Shown piece by piece: positions 18,692-26,496 of a stretch of DNA of 64,000 bases. The stretch is from assembly GCF_012978815.1 (NCBI RefSeq), contig NZ_LIWR01000044.1, forward strand, positions 1-64,000. Direction: 5' to 3'. A program made the position numbers and the translations under genes. This stretch comes from Campylobacter sp. RM16189. GTDB taxonomy: Bacteria; Campylobacterota; Campylobacteria; Campylobacterales; Campylobacteraceae. Numbering within the stretch: position 1 is the stretch's first letter; each line of letters opens with the position of its first letter. Below the pieces are notes generated by a model, which was not told the DNA's origin, made no database searches, and saw nothing but the letters and a program-made list of their open reading frames with translations.

Positions 18692-20350
18692 GTGGGTATT
18701 GATATATTTAACAGATACAACTTCAAAATTTATATCATCATAATCCTATCCAGCCTGTTTGTGATACTTCTTGGCGCAAACGTATATAAAAACGCCAAAC
18801 ACCACATCGCAACCCTTTCAAATACAAACAAAATAGCCACTAGCGAAAATATCGTGCAGATATTTCAAATTTGGCTTGATGAGAGGATAAATTCTCTTGT
18901 GAAAGCCTCTAAGCTTATACAAAATGCCGATATTTTAGACGATGAAGAGAGTATTAAGAAATTTACTCAAGCCTTTTTGGGCGATTTGGGTGAATTTGAT
19001 CTGGTTCAGCTTTTAAAAGACGACGGAGAGATCTACATAAACGGCGAAAAATTTCCAAAAAGCCCCAAAGAGATAAATTCCAGACTTAGCCTTATCTGGT
19101 ATCTGGAGACAAAAAATAGCAACAAACCTACAGTAAATTTTATGCCCGAGCATACGATTTTAGAGCAAGAGACTTTAAATTTATGCGTACCAAACTACAA
19201 AAACGGTAAATTTGCAGCCGTTTTATGCGGAGTAGTCAAAGTAAAAAGCATATTTGACAACATAAGCAACTTCAAGCTTCCTCCCAACTCATATTCCTTT
19301 ATCGTAACGCACAGCGGCGAAATTTTAACAAAGATGAAAGATGAAAAGTTCAAAGCGCAAATTGAGGATAAATTTCAAGAGCTGTTTTTAAAAGATGAGG
19401 ACATAAGCAGCATAGTTGTGGATTCAAATTTCATATCCATTGCGGAAATTCCCTCGCTTAATTGGTTCATAGGCGCAGGCACGGACAACGCAAAAGAGAC
19501 AAAAGAGCTGCTTGGAGCAACGACCAAAAACGCACTTACGTTACTTTTTGCGTTTATCGCGCTTGCCTTTATCGCAAACTCGCTTCATAACTTTATGTAT
19601 GCCAAGATCAAAAAGCGTCAGGATGAATACGAAGCCATTCTTGCGCACAAAGCCAAGATGAGCGAAGCGGGCGAGCTCATAAGCGGGATAAATCATCAGT
19701 TCATTCAACCGGTAAATTCGCTAAATTTAGCCATATCAACGTTGCTTATGCTAAAGCGAGAAGGCAATCTTGACGAGCAGATGCTGCAAAACATACTTGA
19801 AAAAGGGCAAAAGTCCATATTGCTACTAAGCAATACGATAGATATCTTTAGAAATTTTTACAAAACAAGCGAAAACATAAGAGAATTTAGCGTCAAGCAG
19901 AGCATTAAAAATCTCTTAACTCTTATGCACACCGAGCTTACAAGAGCCAATGTGCATGTGGTTTTAAGCGAATTTCAAGATAAAAAAGTAAATCAGATAG
20001 AAAATATAATCCAGCAAATTTTACTTATCTTAATCCACAATGCAAAAGACGCTTTGGTGGATAAATTTAAAGACGATATCAAGTCAAGAAGAGTGCAAAT
20101 AGATGTAAAATTCGATGAAAACAGGTGCTATATAGAGGTCATCGAATTTGGAATCGGAGTGAGCGAAGCGATGAGCCGCAAGATATTTGATGAGCCAAAA
20201 ACTACTAAAAAACAAGGCAGCGGCATAGGGCTGTACTTCGCTAAAAAGCTTGCCAACAGAAAGATAAACGGAGATATTAAGCTTGTAAATAGAGCGCTTC
20301 CTACGGTATTTGAGTTAAATTTCGATGTTGATTTAAAGGGCGATAAATGA
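18692..20350 (+). CDS. Membrane sensor histidine kinase with extracytoplasmic sensor domain
   Basis: 552 residues starting at GTG after a GGAG site. Membrane helices are at about 13–30 and 281–297. Between them lies a 250-residue sensor domain like dCache sensors (DLVQLLKDDGEIYING; SYSFIVTHSGEILTKM). The phospho-acceptor is probably H335 in SGINHQFIQPVNSL, similar to the AHQWRQPL-type box. The N-box is LIHNAKDAL (N450) and the G2 box QGSGIGLYFAKK. The G1 box reads IEFGIG, with Glu485 where the adenine-binding Asp is expected. It overlaps its response regulator by 4 bases. Its setting suggests that it senses a signal governing the sulfotransferases; that is inference. Confidence 0.88.
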   Translation: MGIDIFNRYNFKIYIIIILSSLFVILLGANVYKNAKHHIATLSNTNKIATSENIVQIFQIWLDERINSLVKASKLIQNADILDDEESIKKFTQAFLGDLGEFDLVQLLKDDGEIYINGEKFPKSPKEINSRLSLIWYLETKNSNKPTVNFMPEHTILEQETLNLCVPNYKNGKFAAVLCGVVKVKSIFDNISNFKLPPNSYSFIVTHSGEILTKMKDEKFKAQIEDKFQELFLKDEDISSIVVDSNFISIAEIPSLNWFIGAGTDNAKETKELLGATTKNALTLLFAFIALAFIANSLHNFMYAKIKKRQDEYEAILAHKAKMSEAGELISGINHQFIQPVNSLNLAISTLLMLKREGNLDEQMLQNILEKGQKSILLLSNTIDIFRNFYKTSENIREFSVKQSIKNLLTLMHTELTRANVHVVLSEFQDKKVNQIENIIQQILLILIHNAKDALVDKFKDDIKSRRVQIDVKFDENRCYIEVIEFGIGVSEAMSRKIFDEPKTTKKQGSGIGLYFAKKLANRKINGDIKLVNRALPTVFELNFDVDLKGDK

Positions 20351-21036
20351 ATAACGAATCTTTAAAATTACTAAAAAAGCTATCGATTTTGATCGTTGAA
20401 GACGACGATATGTCAAGAGAGCTCATAGCAAGCGGGCTAAAGCCCTATTGCGCTAGCGTTAGAGTCGCCGCGGACGGATGCGAGGGGCTTGAATGCTTTA
20501 AAAAACAAAAATCAGACATCGTCATAACAGATATCCATATGCCTATAATGAACGGATTTGAGATGATGAAAGAGATTTCAAGGCTTAAACCTCATCAAAA
20601 ATTCATCGTCTTTACCTCTTACGATACGGATATGAACTTGATAAAAAGCATAGAACAAGGCGCTGCGCTATTTTTAAAAAAACCTATCGACATCAAAGAT
20701 CTTCGCTCAATGATAATTGCGTTAACCTACGAAAAAGACGAAAAATTAATCAAAATCAGCGACGAAATAAGCATAAATTTAAAAGAGGAGAAAATTTATA
20801 AAAACGGAGAGGAAATTTATCTGACATACTTGCAAAATAAATTTTTCTGGCTCTTTGCGTACAACTTAAACAAGCTCGTTAGCTACGAGATGATAGAGGA
20901 ATTCGTCTATGAAAACGAAGCCGTAAGCAAGGGTGCTATACAAAATATCATCTTGCGTCTAAAGCGAGAGCTTGGGATAAAATTTAAAAATATCTCAGAA
21001 GCGGGTTACATCCTAGTAGCAAGCCAAAAAGAATAA
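20347..21036 (+). CDS. OmpR-like response regulator
   Basis: 229 residues. The receiver domain (1–125) has the acidic pocket EDDD (18–21), the phospho-acceptor D62 (TDIHMPIMNG), the conserved Thr/Ser of FTSYD and the lysine of LKKPID. A winged-helix DNA-binding domain follows (about 135–226: LNKLVSYEMIEEFVYENE, GAIQNIILRLKRELG). It is translationally coupled to the histidine kinase. Likely targets are the nearby assT and dsbL genes, untested. Confidence 0.9.
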   Translation: MNNESLKLLKKLSILIVEDDDMSRELIASGLKPYCASVRVAADGCEGLECFKKQKSDIVITDIHMPIMNGFEMMKEISRLKPHQKFIVFTSYDTDMNLIKSIEQGAALFLKKPIDIKDLRSMIIALTYEKDEKLIKISDEISINLKEEKIYKNGEEIYLTYLQNKFFWLFAYNLNKLVSYEMIEEFVYENEAVSKGAIQNIILRLKRELGIKFKNISEAGYILVASQKE

Positions 21037-21073
21037 AAGGGCTTGCAAAATTTAATTGGAAATTTAAAAGAAA

Positions 21074-21103
21074 TTTGCCCGCTTGATAAATAAAACGGGC
21101 AAA
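21074..21103. terminator. Possible bidirectional terminator
   Basis: TTTGCCCG pairs with CGGGCAAA around a 14-base loop, between the convergent response regulator and the dsbI-like gene. On the minus strand it is followed by a T-rich run. Confidence 0.5.
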
Positions 21104-21152
21104 AACATTGGCTAATTAAATTTAGCGGGCTATCAAATACAAAATTTTGATG

Positions 21153-21653
21153 CTAGATAGGATTTATCTCGCTACTTCTTGCGTTATAAACGAACCAACT
21201 TAAGATCATGACCAAAAACACCGCTCCAATAAATGCAAAACCGATAAAGCCTATTACTGACAAAGAACTACTAATCTCGGCACTTTTAGGCAAAAAAATA
21301 GCTGGCATCCACTCATTAAGAGGTAGTCCAAATGGGAATGAGAAATTTTCCAAAGATAGTGTCTCGCTCTCATTTGTATAACTAAGTCCGAAAATAACAC
21401 CTAAAAATATAAAAATATAGGCTATTAATTTTACCGCAAAAGATTTAGGCTCTATCATGGCAATAATAGCACCAAGTAAAATAATCGCCAAAATAGATCG
21501 AATAATCATACTAAGAGGATCTGAGGCGCCACAAAAAAATGATCCGACAAGCAAACCGATACATACTAAAAACAGAGCCATCCAAGGCTTCCTTGTGCGC
21601 TGAAAGTTATATATCCAGCAGACAAAACCTTTATTATCTTTATTATAATCCAT
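21153..21653 (-). CDS. DsbI-like membrane protein that has lost its redox cysteines
   Basis: 166 residues, strongly hydrophobic, clearly a shortened relative of the intact DsbI nearby: IEPKSFAVKLIAYIFIFLG aligns with [19 protein letters not shown], and FPFGLPLNEWMPAIFLP with [17 protein letters not shown]. The CEQC pair is replaced by CGAS-type sequence (only C41 remains), and neither loop-2 cysteine (C113, C139 of the intact protein) is present. Only C12, C31 and C41 remain. It cannot carry out the normal quinone relay. The frame is intact and lies 3 bases after a dsbL copy, so it appears to be kept as a gene. It could be a chaperone-like or assembly partner, or an early stage of decay. Confidence 0.75.
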   Translation of the reverse strand: MDYNKDNKGFVCWIYNFQRTRKPWMALFLVCIGLLVGSFFCGASDPLSMIIRSILAIILLGAIIAMIEPKSFAVKLIAYIFIFLGVIFGLSYTNESETLSLENFSFPFGLPLNEWMPAIFLPKSAEISSSLSVIGFIGFAFIGAVFLVMILSWFVYNARSSEINPI

Positions 21654-21656
21654 AAT

Positions 21657-22301
21657 CTACTTTCCCAAAAGTTCTTTTATAATTTCAATTAATTTATCTA
21701 TCGAATAAGCCGCATCTAGATTAATTAGATATTTTCCATTTACGACAAAAGCGGGTACTCCACTTAAAACAGCAACCGAATAGCTATCGTCCCAACCAGC
21801 TAAAATTTCTTGCGCTCTTGCGGATTTTAGGGCATTTTCGTAATCACTTCTATTTACCTTGGCATCTTTTAAAATTTTATTTATATACTCGTTTTTATCA
21901 TTAAATTGATCATTTTTGTCGTGATATGATCTATAAATGGCAAATTTTGCTCTTTTAAACAGAGATTTATCATCAAAATAGCCTATATTTTTCTCCTCAT
22001 CAAGTGAGATCATAGAGGCTAAAATTCCGCTCACAGTCTCGCCAAATTCACCTTTTGACTTTAGATGATAAGGTATAAATTTAACTCCATCAAGTTTAGA
22101 CATTACTTTTTGAGTTACGCCTTTATCAAATTTATAGCAGTGCGAGCAAGCGTAGCTAAATACTTTAGTAAGAGTATTATCGCCTACCGAAAGCGGTCTT
22201 TCGAGCACCTTATATTCTATCCCGTCGGTTAGAGCAAAAGCGCAGGAGCTAAAAAGCCCAAGTGTAGCCAAAACCTTTATAAATTTAGTAAAAATTTTCA
22301 T
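21657..22301 (-). CDS. DsbL/DsbA-type periplasmic oxidase, copy 2
   Basis: 214 residues, a paralogue of DsbL copy 1 along its whole length (shared KVFSYAC, IPYHLKSK, FKRAKFA, GVPAFVVNGKYLI). It has an N-terminal signal sequence with a cysteine at 20 and a likely cleavage after AFA. The active site is CSHC (C52/C55) instead of CPFC, which should shift the redox potential. It is followed directly by the cysteine-poor DsbI-like gene and preceded, at 102 bases, by the DUF3137 gene. Its client could be the second AssT. Confidence 0.88.
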   Translation of the reverse strand: MKIFTKFIKVLATLGLFSSCAFALTDGIEYKVLERPLSVGDNTLTKVFSYACSHCYKFDKGVTQKVMSKLDGVKFIPYHLKSKGEFGETVSGILASMISLDEEKNIGYFDDKSLFKRAKFAIYRSYHDKNDQFNDKNEYINKILKDAKVNRSDYENALKSARAQEILAGWDDSYSVAVLSGVPAFVVNGKYLINLDAAYSIDKLIEIIKELLGK

Positions 22302-22403
22302 ACAACTCCTTATTAGTCCTGATATTTTATGAAATACTATAAAAGAAATGATAAATTTGAGGTTAAAACATTATCTGCCAAATTCGCAAATAATCCGTAT
22401 AAA

Positions 22404-23348
22404 TCAACTATAAATTTTAGTTAATTTTAATATCCTAATAATGTCAAACATGCCATCTAAATCGGCTTTTATCTTTTTGTCTAATTTTTTACTTACAATG
22501 TTCTTATGAATATCAGGCTCAAAGCTATCAATGCCTCTATCAATCCTTATATAAATTCGCCCGTCAACAAAGCTTAATCCAATAGGAACTCTCATATACT
22601 TAGCAAGCTTTACAATAGCCTCCATTAAAGCCGGACTTAGTATATACATTGCATTTTGGATATCGGTTGTATAAACTCTAAAAAGTTCGTTAAATTCAGC
22701 ATTATCAACGATAAATCGTTTAGCTAGGGGATCATGCGGCTTGCCTTTTGCTAGCACAAAGGTTTTTGATTCTATCTTTTTATTAAAATCAGCCATAAAA
22801 AATATCCCTTTAAAAAAACTTACTTCAACACTCTCTTGTTCCATAGTTGCTGGATTAAAGAAACTATCTTTACCGATTAATTTTAAGTCGCTAAAGCTAA
22901 ATTTGACTCCATCTATCTCTCCGCTTACCAGATCATTTCCAAACTGTTCGGTTATGCTAAAGAACAATCTGCTTTGCATTATATAAAATAAATTTATATG
23001 ATTATTCATCTCATATTTAAACCCAAGCGAGTTAAAGTAGCTCTCAAGGTAAAATTTTTTATATTTTTTCGCAAATTCACTTTTTTCCTTTTTTGCAAAA
23101 TAAAAGAAAAGATTATGATAAAAGATATAAGTAATAACCAAAGAGAGTATCAAGGCTAAAATTTGACCTAAATTTTTACCTTTTATGAAACCAAATTGCG
23201 TATTTAATGGAGCCTCGGTAAAGATTTGATACAAAAAGTAAAAAATAAATACAAATATTATGAAAGTAACAAATATGCGATATGAGAAAAATTTAGAAAG
23301 TATTAGTTTTCGCTCTTTTTCAAGCTCAAGTAGTGTCTTCAAACGCAA
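22404..23348 (-). CDS. DUF3137-type membrane protein
   Basis: 314 residues with two membrane helices (about 25–45 and 60–80), then a cytoplasmic alpha/beta domain: GEIDGVKFSFSDLKL, VSFFKGIFFMADFNK, RFIVDNAEFNELFRVYTTD, ALMEAIVKLAKYM, and IYIRIDRGIDSFEP. This is the DUF3137 layout, whose function is unknown to me. It lies between the second AssT and the second DsbL on the same strand. Whether it belongs to the sulfotransferase system or is a bystander is open. Confidence 0.75.
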   Translation of the reverse strand: MRLKTLLELEKERKLILSKFFSYRIFVTFIIFVFIFYFLYQIFTEAPLNTQFGFIKGKNLGQILALILSLVITYIFYHNLFFYFAKKEKSEFAKKYKKFYLESYFNSLGFKYEMNNHINLFYIMQSRLFFSITEQFGNDLVSGEIDGVKFSFSDLKLIGKDSFFNPATMEQESVEVSFFKGIFFMADFNKKIESKTFVLAKGKPHDPLAKRFIVDNAEFNELFRVYTTDIQNAMYILSPALMEAIVKLAKYMRVPIGLSFVDGRIYIRIDRGIDSFEPDIHKNIVSKKLDKKIKADLDGMFDIIRILKLTKIYS

Positions 23349-23394
23349 CCTTTAAATTTGAGTAATTATATCAAATTTAAGCTCTCAAAGAGGA

Positions 23395-23422
23395 TTAACG
23401 CGGCCAAATTTAGCCGCGTTAA
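23395..23422. terminator. GC-rich hairpin between assT copy 2 and the DUF3137 gene
   Basis: TTAACGCGGC pairs perfectly with GCCGCGTTAA (10 bp) around an 8-base loop, just after the assT copy 2 stop. It probably ends that transcript, though no clear U-tract follows. Confidence 0.65.
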
Positions 23423-23427
23423 AAAAG

Positions 23428-25212
23428 TTAGTATTCAAATATATTTGGATTTATAACAAGCGAGCGATAAGCCACGTCATCTCTTGAAGCAGACTCTACA
23501 TCCATTTCAAATTTGATTTCATTTGTCTTTGGATCGATCTCAACTAAAACCATCTTTATAGTCTTATCAGGGCGAAGCAGATTTACGTTTGAGCTTGAGA
23601 TGTAGTAAGTCTTTTTATCTTTTTGCCACTCGGTGTTGCTGGTAACCGCGCTATAAAATTCAAATCCGCGCTCTTTGCCAAATTCCCAAGTTTGCTCAAC
23701 GGTCAAATTTTTCTCATCTATTTTGTATTCAACTGCGCGGGAGTATTTATCCTCTTTGAATGCAGGCTGCTGCATACCTCGCCCGTCGCCGTTATCAAAC
23801 ACGCTTAAATGCTTGATATTGCCTTTGTTTTCGTATCTGTCCGTTAGCCAAGCGGTGTGCTGTGTCCAAGACCAGTCAAAATCACCTTCACATTTAGAAT
23901 TTTCGCATTTGATCTTTTTACCATTTTTATCAACAGGAACCAAAACTTTAGCCTTAAAGTCATCACTCCATCCCTCAGGGCTTGCCAGTATCCATTTGAC
24001 CTTTTTATCTTTGCCGATTTTTACGATACCTTGATGGCGAAGAGAGAGAATAATACCCTCATCGACTACATCATAAGAGATAGAATTTACGTGAGCCCAG
24101 TTGTGCCCTGTGCCGGTGCCGATCTTATCGCCAAACGGAGCGTCCGAGCTAGTGTCGATTTCCTTTGCGTTCATGTCGATGTTTAGACAAATCGCACGTG
24201 GATCAAGCGCCTTTATAAGGTTACTTCTATAGACATTATTTCCGAAAATTTCGTTTAGATCCCACTCGTTTACCACCTTACCCGTACTGTCAAGCTCAAT
24301 GATATGATCGCGGATAGTGTGCGAAATTTGTCCACCTTTGTGGTAATAGTTGTATTTGCCTACACGAAGTAATAAATGATCGCCCTTAATCGGCAAAACT
24401 TCATGGCTTAAATCAATATAGCCGCGTGGCAAAATTCTTTCATAAACTTGTTTGCCCATAAGATCATATCGCATATATTTTTGCGACATTCCAAAGCTTA
24501 TATCGCCGTTTGGCAGCTGATGAAACCCCATCATCATACCTGTGTTTTCGACATTTCTCTCGCGGCGATCGTAAAATTTAGCATAGTCAAGATACCATCT
24601 AACCTCGCCTGTAGTATCTACGATATAGTTTTCTGTGTAGTCATTCCAGCTAGCCGCACCGCCGTATCCGCTTCGCCAGTCAAACGGCTTATAAATTCCC
24701 GTAATTGTATTATTGATAAGATAGAGTCTATCTTTAAATTCGGGATCTACTTTCTTTGGAACTCTCTTTTGCATATGCTCAAATCTAAAATCTCGGCTTA
24801 AGGTTACGATCGGTTGAGCGTAAATTTTATATACCTCTTTTTTCTTTTCACTCTTAAATACATAGCTTACTTCAACCTGGTTCAGATAGTCGGGATATAG
24901 CCCCCATATAGGCACGCCGTCGTGGTTTAAAAGAGCGTTTTGCGAAACGTTGTAGTTAATATCAACTCCTCCGTTTGGCTTGCCAAGTACGCGCACGTGG
25001 ATATCGGTTATATCTTTGCCGGCACGATCTACTATAGCAGTAAGCGGCGCTACGTCATATGGATTTATAAAAACCTGCCCAAGCTCGCCTTGTTTTTTGA
25101 TCTGATGAGCCAAAACTCCCGAATTTGCAGGCGTAGCAACAATAAACAACATAGCCGAGGACAAGCCTACTGCAAGAGCTGCGGAAACTAATGAAATTCT
25201 TTTCATATTCAT
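23428..25212 (-). CDS. assT: Periplasmic arylsulfate sulfotransferase, copy 2 (divergent paralogue)
   Basis: 594 residues with a signal peptide (about 1–31). The four active-site positions are kept: H270 (DLSHE), H374 (NWAHVNS), R392 (LSLRHQ) and H452 (TQHTA). The spacing H270–H374 is 104, as in the E. coli enzyme. The cysteine pair is closer (C436/C441, KCENSKC). The C-terminal 70 residues diverge completely from copy 1 (VNLLRPDKTIKMVLVEIDP), suggesting a different substrate. The gene has its own upstream gap and its own terminator hairpin. It faces away from the tautomerase gene. Confidence 0.92.
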   Translation of the reverse strand: MNMKRISLVSAALAVGLSSAMLFIVATPANSGVLAHQIKKQGELGQVFINPYDVAPLTAIVDRAGKDITDIHVRVLGKPNGGVDINYNVSQNALLNHDGVPIWGLYPDYLNQVEVSYVFKSEKKKEVYKIYAQPIVTLSRDFRFEHMQKRVPKKVDPEFKDRLYLINNTITGIYKPFDWRSGYGGAASWNDYTENYIVDTTGEVRWYLDYAKFYDRRERNVENTGMMMGFHQLPNGDISFGMSQKYMRYDLMGKQVYERILPRGYIDLSHEVLPIKGDHLLLRVGKYNYYHKGGQISHTIRDHIIELDSTGKVVNEWDLNEIFGNNVYRSNLIKALDPRAICLNIDMNAKEIDTSSDAPFGDKIGTGTGHNWAHVNSISYDVVDEGIILSLRHQGIVKIGKDKKVKWILASPEGWSDDFKAKVLVPVDKNGKKIKCENSKCEGDFDWSWTQHTAWLTDRYENKGNIKHLSVFDNGDGRGMQQPAFKEDKYSRAVEYKIDEKNLTVEQTWEFGKERGFEFYSAVTSNTEWQKDKKTYYISSSNVNLLRPDKTIKMVLVEIDPKTNEIKFEMDVESASRDDVAYRSLVINPNIFEY

Positions 25213-25430
25213 CCTTTTCTCAATAAATTCAAAGCAAAATATAGTTTAATTTATAGATAAATTTAAATTTTATATATTTTTACTATCTAATAGCATATTT
25301 TAAGTATTTTACACTGAATTTAATATTATTTGTAAAACAAAGAGTTAGTAAGTATTTTATGTTTATAAGATTAAATTTACCTAATATTATATGCAAAATT
25401 ATTTAAGCTAAATTTATTATTAATTTTAGC

Positions 25431-25436
25431 TATAAT
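25431..25436 (+). promoter_or_regulatory. -10 box for the tautomerase–bcp operon
   Basis: TATAAT, preceded by TTTTAGC and an A/T-rich tract, lies 25 bases before the tautomerase ATG; AAAGGAG follows as the ribosome site. Confidence 0.6.
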
Positions 25437-25460
25437 CACTGAAATTTTAAAGGAGAAAAA

Positions 25461-25661
25461 ATGCCATTTGTAAATATCAAAGTTTCAGCCCCCGAACCCT
25501 CAAAAGAGCAAAAAAAGCAGATCATCGCCGAAGTTACCGATACTCTAGTAAGAGTACTTGGCAAAGATCCCGCCGCGGTTCTTGTGATGATAGAAACACT
25601 TGAGGCTGAAAGTATCGGCAAAAACGGACTTAGTTTAGAAGATTTAAGGAGTAAAAAATGA
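25461..25661 (+). CDS. 4-oxalocrotonate tautomerase-family protein
   Basis: 66 residues. The catalytic proline is the residue after Met (MPFVNIKVS), which becomes Pro1 after Met removal. The family pattern APEPSKEQKKQIIAEVTDTL then follows, with a lysine where the family often has Arg11. The AVLVMIETLEAESIG strand is typical. The natural substrate is unknown. The same gene precedes bcp in C. jejuni (Cj0270–Cj0271). Confidence 0.88.
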   Translation: MPFVNIKVSAPEPSKEQKKQIIAEVTDTLVRVLGKDPAAVLVMIETLEAESIGKNGLSLEDLRSKK

Positions 25662-26188
25662 GTTGCAAGAAAAAAGAAGCTTGTGAAGTAAAAAGCGAAT
25701 TTAGCAAAGAGGATATCGAGCGCAAGGTAAATCTCGCAGCCGGCGATAAGGCGCCTGAATTTAGCCTTGAAAATCAAGACGGTGTGAGTGTAAATTTAAA
25801 AGATTTCATCGGTAAAAATGTCGTGCTTTATTTTTACCCTAAAGACAACACTCCAGGATGCACTACCGAGGCTTGCGAATTTAGCGCTATTTATGATGAT
25901 TTTATCGCAAGCGATACAGTTATAATCGGCATAAGTCCAGATAGTGTAAAAAGTCATGCGGGCTTTATAGAAAAGCAAAATTTAAGGCACATTTTACTAA
26001 GTGACGCAAATAAAGAGGTAGCGAAAATTTACGGAGTTTGGCAGGTGCGTAAAAATTATGGTAAAGAGTATCTTGGCATAGTTCGCACAACTTTTGTGAT
26101 AGATAAAAAAGGCAAAATTTCTAAAGTCTATAAAAGCGTAAAGGCTAAAGATCACGCTGCAAAAGTTCTTGCCGACCTAACTAAATAA
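25658..26188 (+). CDS. bcp: Bcp/PrxQ-type thiol peroxidase
   Basis: Reduces peroxides using thioredoxin. 176 residues. The peroxidatic Cys is in KDNTPGCTTEACEF, with the second Cys five residues later, the atypical 2-Cys arrangement of this family. The Arg of the active site is in VRTTFVIDKKGKI. The protein has an N-terminal extension of about 28 residues with two further cysteines (MSCKKKEACEVK), longer than usual; a start further downstream is possible. It overlaps the tautomerase gene by 4 bases. Confidence 0.93.
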   Translation: MSCKKKEACEVKSEFSKEDIERKVNLAAGDKAPEFSLENQDGVSVNLKDFIGKNVVLYFYPKDNTPGCTTEACEFSAIYDDFIASDTVIIGISPDSVKSHAGFIEKQNLRHILLSDANKEVAKIYGVWQVRKNYGKEYLGIVRTTFVIDKKGKISKVYKSVKAKDHAAKVLADLTK

Positions 26189-26199
26189 AATAAATTTAT

Positions 26200-26227
26200 A
26201 AGGAGTCAAATTTATTGACTCCTTTTT
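26200..26227 (+). terminator. Rho-independent terminator after bcp
   Basis: AAGGAGTCA pairs with TGACTCCTT (9 bp, 7-base loop) and ends in five T residues, 12 bases after the bcp stop. Confidence 0.88.
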
Positions 26228-26496
26228 AAAAAATATTTCATAGTATCTTAAAATTAAATTAATATATAAAATATAATTTATTGTAAAAATTTAAAATATT
26301 TTATTTAAATATAAAAAATTTTACAATAAATTTAAATTTCATAAAAGTATTTTTATAGTAAAATACATTTTATATATTAATTCTTATATTTTATCTATTT
26401 TTAATAAAACTACCTATACAATATCACGAAAGTTAAATTAATATTATTATAGTAATACTAATTTAATAATAGTACTAATAAATATCAGGAGGTTTT
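26228..26496 (+). promoter_or_regulatory. A/T-rich leader of the hydrogenase operon
   Basis: No gene is visible. The end of the region, about 26440–26482, has closely related repeats (AGTAATACTAAT and TAGTACTAATAA) that could bind a regulator. A near-perfect ribosome site, AGGAGG at 26487–26492, lies 4 bases before the hydA ATG. No definite -35/-10 pair can be chosen because the sequence is almost pure A/T. Confidence 0.4.
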
